From an uncultured Alphaproteobacteria bacterium (GTDB lineage: Bacteria > Pseudomonadota > Alphaproteobacteria > RF32 > CAG-239): a stretch of DNA of 11,583 nt. Below, one piece after another: positions 5,736-11,583 of the stretch (positions are counted from its first letter, which is position 1; each line of letters starts with the position of its first letter). Made by a program: the position numbers and the translations under genes. The notes beneath the pieces were generated by a model that was not told the origin of the DNA, searched no databases, and was given only the letters and a program-made list of their open reading frames with translations. The stretch is from positions 1-11,583 of the forward strand of contig CALXTG010000165.1 of NCBI GenBank assembly GCA_944391355.1. The letters are read 5' to 3'.

Positions 5736-7127
5736 TTGAAACAATTAAATCCTATCCTGATTTCCGGCAAAGAAGTCCTGCCTCTGATTGAAGGCGGAAA
5801 AGGCATTAACGGCAGTGACGGCCGCAGCAGCGGTGCCTGGGCCGCCGAAAACTGCGTAGGTACGTTTTCCGGTGTCAGCCCCGATTGTTATGATTCTCTG
5901 GGCAACGTCATTATTGAGAAGTTCTTTAAAAAAGCCCGTCAGGAGCGCCATGAAGAAATGGTCGAATATGCGATAAAAGGCGGTGTTGCCCAGGCGCAGG
6001 TCGCTCATGAGGTATCTGGCGGCAACGGACGTATTCATATGAATATGTTATGGGAACTGGCCGATTCTGAGCGGATTCTGACCGGCGTTCTGGAACGCGC
6101 CAAGGGGCTGATCCACGGGGTTACCTGCGGTGCCGGTCTGCCCTATCATCTCGGCGCGCTGGCGTCAAAATTCGGCGTTTACTATTACCCGATTATCTCT
6201 TCTGCCCGCGCTTTCCAGATTCTCTGGAAAAGAGCCTATGCCAATTTCAAAGAATTTTTGGGCGGCGTGGTTTATGAAGATCCCTGGCTGGCCGGCGGGC
6301 ATAACGGATTGTCCAATGCCGAAGATCCCAATCAGCCCCAGACGCCTTATCTGCGTTTGGTCGAGCTGCGCAAGACCTTAAACAGCCTCGGTTTAAATGA
6401 AACGCCGATTATTCTGGCCGGCGGTATCTGGTCGCTGAAAGACTGGGAAGATTATATCGACAATCCCGAAATCGGCAAAATTGCTTTTCAGTTCGGCACC
6501 CGCCCGATGATTACCAAAGAAAGCCCGATCAGCGAAGCCTGGAAAAAGGTTATGCTGCAGGTTAAAAAAGGCGATGTCATCTTGCAGAAATTCAGCCCGA
6601 CCGGCTTCTTCTCTTCGGCAATAAAAAATACGTTTCTTGAGAAACTTATCGAACGGAAAAACGGCGAAATTGCATTTGTAACCGAACAAAATCCCGAATT
6701 CCCCCATGCTTTAAAGCTCAGCGAAACCAAAACCGTATACATTCGCATTGCCGATGTTGAAAAAGCCGAACGCCAGATTAAGGCCGGCCTGACCGAAATT
6801 AAAGAAACCCCGGATAATACGGTTGTTTTCATGACGCCGGAAGACTGGAAACAGATGAAAGCCGACCGCGCGGCCTGCGTCGGCTGCTTGTCGCAGTGTC
6901 AGTTCTCAACTTGGTCAAAAGCTACCGGTACAACCGGCCGTCTGCCTGATCCGCGTTCTTACTGCATTCATAAAACCCTCTATGAAGTAGGTCACGGCGG
7001 CAGCGTTAAAGATAACCTGCTTTTTGCCGGTCATCAGGTTTACCGTTTTGCGACTGACCCGTTGTACCGCAACGGCTGTATCCCTTCCGTCAAAGAATTG
7101 ATTGAAAGAATTAAAAACGGCGAATAA
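5736..7127 (+). CDS. Nitronate monooxygenase-family flavoprotein with C-terminal cysteine cluster
   Basis: This is a 463-residue FMN-dependent TIM-barrel protein of the nitronate monooxygenase/2-nitropropane dioxygenase and FabK superfamily. Visible markers are WLAGGHNG (H189, the family's catalytic-histidine motif AGGH), ILAGGIW (227-232) and FQFGTRPMITKES (251-263), the phosphate-binding end of the barrel. It is longer than the usual 310-370 residues. The extra C-terminal part contains CVGCLSQC (C381, C384, C388) and YCIHK (C410), a spacing that could hold an Fe-S cluster. The start is a TTG: AAGGAA lies 7 nt upstream and no ATG is available until residue 75. It stands alone between its own promoter and a strong terminator. 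Members of this superfamily are often over-annotated, so substrate is open; an enoyl reductase or other flavin reductase is possible. Confidence 0.85.
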   Translation: MKQLNPILISGKEVLPLIEGGKGINGSDGRSSGAWAAENCVGTFSGVSPDCYDSLGNVIIEKFFKKARQERHEEMVEYAIKGGVAQAQVAHEVSGGNGRIHMNMLWELADSERILTGVLERAKGLIHGVTCGAGLPYHLGALASKFGVYYYPIISSARAFQILWKRAYANFKEFLGGVVYEDPWLAGGHNGLSNAEDPNQPQTPYLRLVELRKTLNSLGLNETPIILAGGIWSLKDWEDYIDNPEIGKIAFQFGTRPMITKESPISEAWKKVMLQVKKGDVILQKFSPTGFFSSAIKNTFLEKLIERKNGEIAFVTEQNPEFPHALKLSETKTVYIRIADVEKAERQIKAGLTEIKETPDNTVVFMTPEDWKQMKADRAACVGCLSQCQFSTWSKATGTTGRLPDPRSYCIHKTLYEVGHGGSVKDNLLFAGHQVYRFATDPLYRNGCIPSVKELIERIKNGE

Positions 7128-7130
7128 ACA

Positions 7131-7160
7131 AAAAGCTCCGGAAAACCCCGGAGCTTTTTT
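7131..7160. terminator. Bidirectional intrinsic terminator
   Basis: An 11-bp perfect stem (AAAAGCTCCGG at 7131-7141 and its complement at 7148-7158) with a 6-nt loop is followed by a T run on the plus strand, starting 4 nt after the flavoprotein stop. The A run on the left gives T-rich sequence on the minus strand too, so it can also end the pilin transcript from the right. Confidence 0.88.
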
Positions 7161-7222
7161 ATTCCCCTCAAAGGGGCATCGGTTTATAACGTTAACGGCC
7201 TGTTCGGCCGGGCAGGAGAGAA

Positions 7223-7774
7223 TTAATAAAACGTCCAGACAATGTTATTGTTTCCGCCGCCTTTGCAGTTTGCCGCCGCCGTAGACGGCGCAACCGGAAG
7301 CTCGCCGGCGCCGGCAGTCAGCGCCCCGGTAGCAATAGAAACCAAACCGTCGGTTCCCCAATCGGAACTCATCAGGCTGATACAGGTTTCGGTACCGATA
7401 TCCTGAAATTCGATTGAGAATTGCCCGACATTGTCATCAACGGCCTTAATGTTAACTTTTCCGCCAAAAGCGCTGCGAATGCCGTTGGCCGAAGTTTTGT
7501 CGGCATTGGGCAGCATATCGCTTGGCGCGATGCTCAGCTTAATGGCTTCCTGATTATCTAATCCGCCGTAGCTGCCCTTTCCGGCATAGTAAGTACGAAT
7601 ATTGGTGATAATCATAAAAATCTGATCCTGGGCTTTATTCAGCTTATATTTGGCCATTGCCTTTGAATAACCTGCGATTCCGCCGATGGAGAGCACGCCG
7701 ATAATTGCCAGAACGCCTAACATTTCGACCATGGAACGGCCGTTTTCATCTGTTTTTCTATTTCTGATCTGCAC
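7223..7774 (-). CDS. Type IVb major pilin, PilS-like prepilin
   Basis: This is a structural pilin precursor of 183 residues. The short leader MQIRNRKTDENG ends in the glycine cut by prepilin peptidase, and the mature protein starts RSMVEMLGV, with the conserved glutamate at mature position 5 and a long hydrophobic assembly helix (about 13-45). The globular head carries C131 (TETCISL) and C170 (AANCKGG), the likely disulphide that closes the C-terminal loop of type IVb pilins, and ends in NNIVWTFY. The start is GTG: GAAGGA lies 9 nt upstream and the only nearby ATG runs into a stop after four codons. It is the last gene of the pilus cluster, but a 151-bp gap with a promoter separates it from the genes upstream, consistent with stronger, separate expression of the subunit. 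Confidence 0.9.
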   Translation of the reverse strand: MQIRNRKTDENGRSMVEMLGVLAIIGVLSIGGIAGYSKAMAKYKLNKAQDQIFMIITNIRTYYAGKGSYGGLDNQEAIKLSIAPSDMLPNADKTSANGIRSAFGGKVNIKAVDDNVGQFSIEFQDIGTETCISLMSSDWGTDGLVSIATGALTAGAGELPVAPSTAAANCKGGGNNNIVWTFY

Positions 7775-7818
7775 TTTAATAATCCTTCATAATGCGCTCA
7801 TTCACCATACCGCCGCAT

Positions 7819-7847
7819 AAAATAACATAATAAATGAAAACTGTTAA
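7819..7847 (-). promoter_or_regulatory. Candidate promoter of the pilin gene
   Basis: On the minus strand TTAACA (7847-7842) and TATTTT (7824-7819) are separated by 17 bp, with a predicted start near 7812 and a leader of about 38 nt before the GTG. It would let the pilin be made independently of the assembly genes. Confidence 0.45.
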
Positions 7848-7925
7848 GAATTAATAACAAAATATTAGCGTACCGAAATTTTTTGTATATACTTTCCCTT
7901 GAAAGCTGTGATTTTTTTGTCCAGA

Positions 7926-8486
7926 TTATTCAAAGTTCCAGATGATGCGGCTGGTTTTGCCGCAGGCCTGATCGGCGGCATCTTGGCTGACCGGCAGCTT
8001 GTTTTTTCCGCGCCAGTCAAATTCGGTCGTCAGGGCGCTTTCAATAATCATGCCGCGCAGGCCCAGGCTTTGCTGTTCGGAAGGATGATAAGCAGCAATT
8101 TCCCGGCATTCCTCACGACTGAGGTCTGAATAAATAATATTAAAATCCTTACCGCCGGGCATAACCGTTTCTCCGGCACTGTTTCCGATAAAAACTTCTT
8201 TATTGAGTAAATTATATAATTTGCCTTTCTGTTTTTTCCAGGAAACCGTCAGATTATTTTTTATCGCCGTTGCGCCGTTTAATCCCCAGTAATTAGGCTT
8301 GCTGCGATAAAACGCGCGAATGGTTTCGGCATTTTGCCAGACTTCGGCCGCAGCCGCCTGATAAATCTTGTTTTCCCGGCGGCAGCCGTAAAAACCGATA
8401 AGCAACAGCACCGCAAGCAACGCCGTTCCTGTCGCCACAGCGGTTTTTTTATTGATTTTCCGTAAAATTTCTAGCAGCTGATTCAT
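7926..8486 (-). CDS. Membrane-anchored pilin-like protein lacking a prepilin leader
   Basis: This gives 186 residues from an ATG placed 1 nt after the stop of the platform gene (TAAAATG); a longer in-frame start at 8552 would overlap that gene by 65 nt and is less likely. Residues 1-14 are cytoplasmic and basic, about 15-33 form one membrane helix, and the rest should be periplasmic. There is no G|xxxxE prepilin site, yet the exported part resembles the pilin head: IRAFYRSKPNYWGLNGATAIK (split: IRAFY 56-60, GLNGATAIK 68-76) against IRTYY and GLDNQEAIK, a first cysteine 67 residues after IRAFY (68 in the pilin), a second cysteine near the end, and IIWNFE against IVWTFY. It may be a pilin-derived accessory or minor component. 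No named family is recognised, so function is inferred from position and resemblance. Confidence 0.8.
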   Translation of the reverse strand: MNQLLEILRKINKKTAVATGTALLAVLLLIGFYGCRRENKIYQAAAAEVWQNAETIRAFYRSKPNYWGLNGATAIKNNLTVSWKKQKGKLYNLLNKEVFIGNSAGETVMPGGKDFNIIYSDLSREECREIAAYHPSEQQSLGLRGMIIESALTTEFDWRGKNKLPVSQDAADQACGKTSRIIWNFE

Positions 8487-8487
8487 T

Positions 8488-9615
8488 TTAGCTTCCCATG
8501 CCGCTGGTGATCTGATCTTGCATCTGAAATACGCCCATAACCGCCCAGGCAATGGCGCCGCCGATGCTGAGCAGGGCGACCATGTTCAAAATGGAGGCTT
8601 TTTGTTCAATTAAATACACGCTTTCTTCCAGCCATTCATTCGCCAGATTCTCCAGCGCTTCTTCAAAGTTGTCCAATTCGGAATAGATTTTCAAGTCGCC
8701 GATAATCTCTCTGTCGGGAAAATCAAGTCCGGTTTTTGCCAACGCCTGGCCTAAGTTGTCACCGTTATTAATAAAGACCAGCGTCTTGTCGATGCGTTCT
8801 TTCAGATAACGGCTTGCATCGCGCCGCAGCGCGCGCATTGCCGTTGAAACCGGCGTGCCGCCTTTAACCAGAGCCGACAAAGCCAACAGCCAGCTGATGC
8901 CGGTAAAGACCTTATACAAGGACCATGGCGGCAGATTATCAAAAAACGCGCGGATAACGCCGGTCCAGATACTGATGGTCAGATAAATCGTGGCCATAAC
9001 GATCGGCAGCGCCGAAAAGGCCACAATCCAATATTCCTGAATCCAGGTTGACAAGTCGACCAGGTCGCGAGCCATGCCTGTCCAGCGGACATCGGGAGCG
9101 GCGTCAACCATCGGCGGCACCATATAAACGCCGATACCGTAAACGATCAGAACCGCCATCATAAACAGAAAAGACGGATAAGCCACCGCCCCGACAATCG
9201 GACGAATCATTTTGGTCGACCCTTCGGTAACGCGGATAAGGTTCAGCAGCGCGCCTTCCAGGTCGGAAACATCGCCGACCGAGAGCATCAGTCTCTCGCG
9301 GTCGGGAGCCCAGCCTTTGAGGGCATCGGAGAAGGGCAGACCGTTTTGCAGGGAACGCGCCCAGTGGGCAATCGCAATTGCCATCGGCTCATTCGGGTTC
9401 TTACCGCCGTTGCTGACCCCGTCATGAAGCATATCCAGCGCATTCATAAGTGAAAAGCGGTTGCGCATCAAAGAAGCGATTTTGCGGTAAATTTTCAAAC
9501 GCGTGCCGTTTGACATGCTGCAAATCATTCTTGCGTAATATTCCTCAACAACATTAAGCTTTTTCATTGCCTTTTGCAAAGAGGCCGATTTGCTTTTTCC
9601 TGCTTCGTTCGCCAT
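8488..9615 (-). CDS. Type II secretion/type IV pilus platform protein (GspF/PilC family, PilR-like)
   Basis: This is the polytopic inner-membrane platform of a type IVb pilus or related secretion machine, which contacts the motor ATPase and helps insert or extract pilins. The 375 residues contain two GspF-type repeats (about 41-165 and 245-365). Membrane segments are near 146-169, 195-217 and 344-365. Typical family signatures are the short hydrophobic AVAYPSFLFM after RPI in repeat one and LLALSALVKGG(T)PVSTAM starting repeat two. The start is supported by GGAGACGG about 8 nt before the ATG. It lies 16 nt after the ATPase gene and 1 nt before the pilin-like gene. In plasmid R64 the same order, pilQ (ATPase) then pilR, is found. 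Confidence 0.93.
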   Translation of the reverse strand: MANEAGKSKSASLQKAMKKLNVVEEYYARMICSMSNGTRLKIYRKIASLMRNRFSLMNALDMLHDGVSNGGKNPNEPMAIAIAHWARSLQNGLPFSDALKGWAPDRERLMLSVGDVSDLEGALLNLIRVTEGSTKMIRPIVGAVAYPSFLFMMAVLIVYGIGVYMVPPMVDAAPDVRWTGMARDLVDLSTWIQEYWIVAFSALPIVMATIYLTISIWTGVIRAFFDNLPPWSLYKVFTGISWLLALSALVKGGTPVSTAMRALRRDASRYLKERIDKTLVFINNGDNLGQALAKTGLDFPDREIIGDLKIYSELDNFEEALENLANEWLEESVYLIEQKASILNMVALLSIGGAIAWAVMGVFQMQDQITSGMGS

Positions 9616-9631
9616 AATTCCGTCTCCGTTT

Positions 9632-11314
9632 TTAGTAAATCGGGCGCTGATCCATCAGGCCGCACCAGCGTTCGATTTCGTCTAAATCAATATATCCTTT
9701 GAGCATACGTTCAATCGCGGCGTCTTTTAAAGTGCGGCCGTTCAGATCGCTGGTCCAGTAGTCAATTGCCTTTCGGGTTTCGCCCTTAATCATCAGGTCA
9801 AGAAACATCGCGTCGGGCAGAATAATCTCCGGAACGCTCATGCGGCCTTTAATCCCGGTATTATTGCAATGTTTGCACCCCGGGCCGCGCATAAAGGTAT
9901 TTTCGATGCCGAAATCTCCGAGCGCGACTTTCAGACGCTTAACCGACGGCCAGTCCAGACGTTCCTTAACCGAAACCCGGCAGTGCGGACAGATTTTTCG
10001 AAACAGGCGCTGCGAAATCAGTCCTTTCATCAATTCCGGGTCATTAAGCTTAAACGGTTCGACGCCCATATCGCGCAAACGGGTAATAATCGCCGGTGCC
10101 GAGTTGGCATGCAGGGTTGTCCATACCCCGTGTCCCGACAATGCGCCTTTAAAGGTCACCTCCGCAGCCGATAAGGTGCGCACCTCGCCGACCATCATAA
10201 CATCAGGGTCGGAACGCAGCGCCGCCGACAGCGCTTTGGTAAACTGTTCGTCTTTCTCTTCCTCGGTGCTGGCGTTGGTCACCGGCATTTGCCGGGCGCC
10301 GGGAATAGGATATTCCGGCGGGTCTTCCACCGTAATCAGATTAATTTCATAGTTTTTTTCCTGCAGCAGTTTAATCATATTTCTCTGCAGGGTCGTACTT
10401 TTGCCGCTGCCCGTCGGGCCGGCAATAATCGACAGGCCGACCGGCACCGCGCGCAGACGATAAAACAAATCCTCTTCATATTCTCCGAAACCCAGCGTTG
10501 ACAAATCACCGCTGCCGTCGGGGTTGTCATCGGCATAAAGCAGACGCATAACCACATATTGCGATCCGAAGGCAATCGGGTTGAACTGCAGACGGATAGC
10601 CAGCACGTTATGCGGCAGCATCAGCTTGCCTTTAGAGCCGCGCAGCGGCGTTGAACCCAGTTTTTGCGCTCCCTGAAATTCATTCTGCGCATAGTTTGAA
10701 TCGGAAATATCGGCCGAAGCAAAAGCCGCGCGGACAAAAGATTCGCCCCATTCCTTGTTATATTCCATTTCGGTCGTCATCATACCGTTAACCCGAAACA
10801 TAATCTGCGTACTGTCGGCGACGACAACGTGAATATCCGAAACTTTCTGTGCGGCGGCACGGGCCACGACATTGATAAAGTCTTTCTGCATCTGCAGCTG
10901 GTCGAGGTCTGAATCCCCTTCCAAAATCGGCTGTGTGCGTTCGCCGAAAGAATAAATGGCATTAAGTTCGTTTTGCGACACATAAGTCGGTTTGCTCATG
11001 GAGAGCTTTTTTTTGCGTGCCAGAACCTCAAAACTTAAAACGCGGCCGTCGAACTTATGCGATTCCGATACCAGAAAACGACCGTCTGAGAACAAAGCCA
11101 GCAGACGGCGCGTATCATCATTAATTACCAGAGAAGATCCCGGCAGGGTCAGAAGCCGAACCCCGTGCTCAAAATATTGCTGAACGGTTTTCGGCTGTCG
11201 GTTTCCGTCATCATCGCCGCTATTGTCGTCATAAGCCGAAGTCTTAAGCTGGCTTCCCCCGGTCTTTTCTTCAATATCGTCGGTCTGCGGATTATTTTCT
11301 TCTTCCTCTGCCAT
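9632..11314 (-). CDS. Type IV pilus/type II secretion motor ATPase (GspE/PilB family, PilQ-like)
   Basis: This is the cytoplasmic hexameric ATPase that powers pilus assembly, 560 residues. An acidic, probably disordered N-terminus (1-40) is followed by an N-terminal domain and the catalytic core. Motifs in order are Walker A GPTGSGKST (299-307), the Asp box TVEDPPEYP (328-336), Walker B DVMMVGEVR (371-379) and the His box GVWTTLHANS (396-405). A tetracysteine zinc site follows: CPHC (442-445) and CKHC (480-483), characteristic of assembly ATPases rather than retraction PilT proteins. All key residues are present. It begins 4 nt after the partial gene to the right, with AGG about 8 nt upstream of the ATG, and ends 16 nt before the platform gene, so it is in one operon with both. 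Confidence 0.95.
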   Translation of the reverse strand: MAEEEENNPQTDDIEEKTGGSQLKTSAYDDNSGDDDGNRQPKTVQQYFEHGVRLLTLPGSSLVINDDTRRLLALFSDGRFLVSESHKFDGRVLSFEVLARKKKLSMSKPTYVSQNELNAIYSFGERTQPILEGDSDLDQLQMQKDFINVVARAAAQKVSDIHVVVADSTQIMFRVNGMMTTEMEYNKEWGESFVRAAFASADISDSNYAQNEFQGAQKLGSTPLRGSKGKLMLPHNVLAIRLQFNPIAFGSQYVVMRLLYADDNPDGSGDLSTLGFGEYEEDLFYRLRAVPVGLSIIAGPTGSGKSTTLQRNMIKLLQEKNYEINLITVEDPPEYPIPGARQMPVTNASTEEEKDEQFTKALSAALRSDPDVMMVGEVRTLSAAEVTFKGALSGHGVWTTLHANSAPAIITRLRDMGVEPFKLNDPELMKGLISQRLFRKICPHCRVSVKERLDWPSVKRLKVALGDFGIENTFMRGPGCKHCNNTGIKGRMSVPEIILPDAMFLDLMIKGETRKAIDYWTSDLNGRTLKDAAIERMLKGYIDLDEIERWCGLMDQRPIY

Positions 11315-11318
11315 TCGG

Positions 11319-11583
11319 TTACCTGATTGTCATATCTTGTCCGATACCCGGAATTCCGCGGCTGACCGGAAGCGTTCCGGTATTCTGTGAGCTCTTCTTT
11401 TCGCCGGCGGCGCCCATATTATATTTCACGGCAGCGGCTTTTTCGGGTTCTTTTTCCAAAATACCTCCGGCGGAGAAATAGAGATAATCCTTCTTACCGG
11501 CTTTGTCAGCCCGTACATAAGTTGTGGTAATCTCGTCGACAATCTGACCGGTCTGCAGGGTTGTTCCTTCCTGAACCAGGAAC
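11319..11583 (-). CDS. Partial pilus-cluster protein, C-terminal 87 residues (possibly PilP-like)
   Basis: An open frame enters from the right edge and stops at 11319, 4 nt before the ATPase start. The visible part reads FLVQEGTTLQTGQIVDEI at its beginning, then DYLYFSAGG, a polar Ala/Lys/Gly-rich stretch and the end GIPGIGQDMTIR. The VxEGxxLxTGxIVxxIT...Y..GK.DYLYF pattern is a small beta-domain of the kind ending PilP/GspC-type periplasmic connectors, and in R64 pilP sits directly before pilQ. The domain call is based on that resemblance and on position; a different alignment-complex protein is possible. The frame is convincing because the other two contain stops or lack such order. Confidence 0.6.
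   Translation of the reverse strand, partial: FLVQEGTTLQTGQIVDEITTTYVRADKAGKKDYLYFSAGGILEKEPEKAAAVKYNMGAAGEKKSSQNTGTLPVSRGIPGIGQDMTIR

Noticed and set aside
7164..7176. CCCCT-caa-AGGGG small hairpin next to the terminator
   Set aside because: Short stem with a three-base loop and no T tract; the strong hairpin at 7131-7158 explains termination.
7892..7905. CTTTC-cctt-GAAAG stem after the pilin-like gene
   Set aside because: Only 5 bp and not followed by a U run on the minus strand, so not a convincing terminator.
8380..8395. FYGC at residues 32-35 of the pilin-like protein read as a lipobox
   Set aside because: Position -3 is Phe and -2 Tyr, outside the lipobox consensus, and Arg-Arg follows; a plain membrane anchor is simpler.

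Overview
The window looks like chromosomal DNA of a Gram-negative bacterium of moderate GC content, most likely an uncultured, probably gut-associated alphaproteobacterium. This rests on Sec signal peptides and a lipobox, a two-repeat periplasmic SH3b protein of alphaproteobacterial style, an LptM-like small lipoprotein divergent from a TlpA-like redoxin, and a type IVb pilin with the N-terminal core SMVEMLGVLAIIGVLS. That core I associate from memory with gut alphaproteobacteria often labelled Azospirillum-like or RF32. The assignment is inference; no rRNA or tRNA is present.

Layout. (1) 1-924, minus: N-terminal four fifths of an M20 metallopeptidase, cut by the window edge. (2) 1020-1532, plus: secreted SH3b-domain protein. 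(3) 4535-1529, minus: a tight operon of a 44-residue lipoprotein, a VWA protein (TerY/YegL type), a PP2C phosphatase (YegK type) and a membrane-anchored protein kinase with a Cys/His knuckle (YegI type). This is the kinase-phosphatase-VWA triad described around tellurite-resistance (Ter) systems and present in E. coli as yegI-yegK-yegL. All neighbouring genes overlap or lie within 4 nt. (4) 4628-5618, plus: a divergent pair, TlpA-like redoxin and xanthine phosphoribosyltransferase (gpt), whose ends overlap. (5) 5736-7127, plus: a long nitronate monooxygenase-family flavoprotein with a TTG start and a possible Fe-S cysteine set, followed by a clear bidirectional terminator. (6) 11583-7223, minus: a type IVb pilus assembly cluster read in the order partial PilP-like protein, PilQ-type ATPase, PilR-type inner-membrane platform, a membrane-anchored protein with a pilin-like head but no prepilin leader, and a PilS-type major pilin with its own promoter.

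How they work together. The triad suggests a reversible Ser/Thr phosphorylation switch: kinase adds phosphate, PP2C removes it, and the metal-dependent VWA protein scaffolds or is the substrate. The lipoprotein ahead of it is co-transcribed, and its promoter shares a -10 region with the divergent redoxin promoter. The pilus genes encode the motor, platform and subunit of a thin pilus or related secretion filament; the prepilin peptidase, secretin and alignment proteins lie outside the window. The remaining genes are housekeeping or of uncertain role. The most interesting items are the lipoprotein-triad operon, the leaderless pilin-like paralogue, and the cysteine set in the nitronate monooxygenase homologue.
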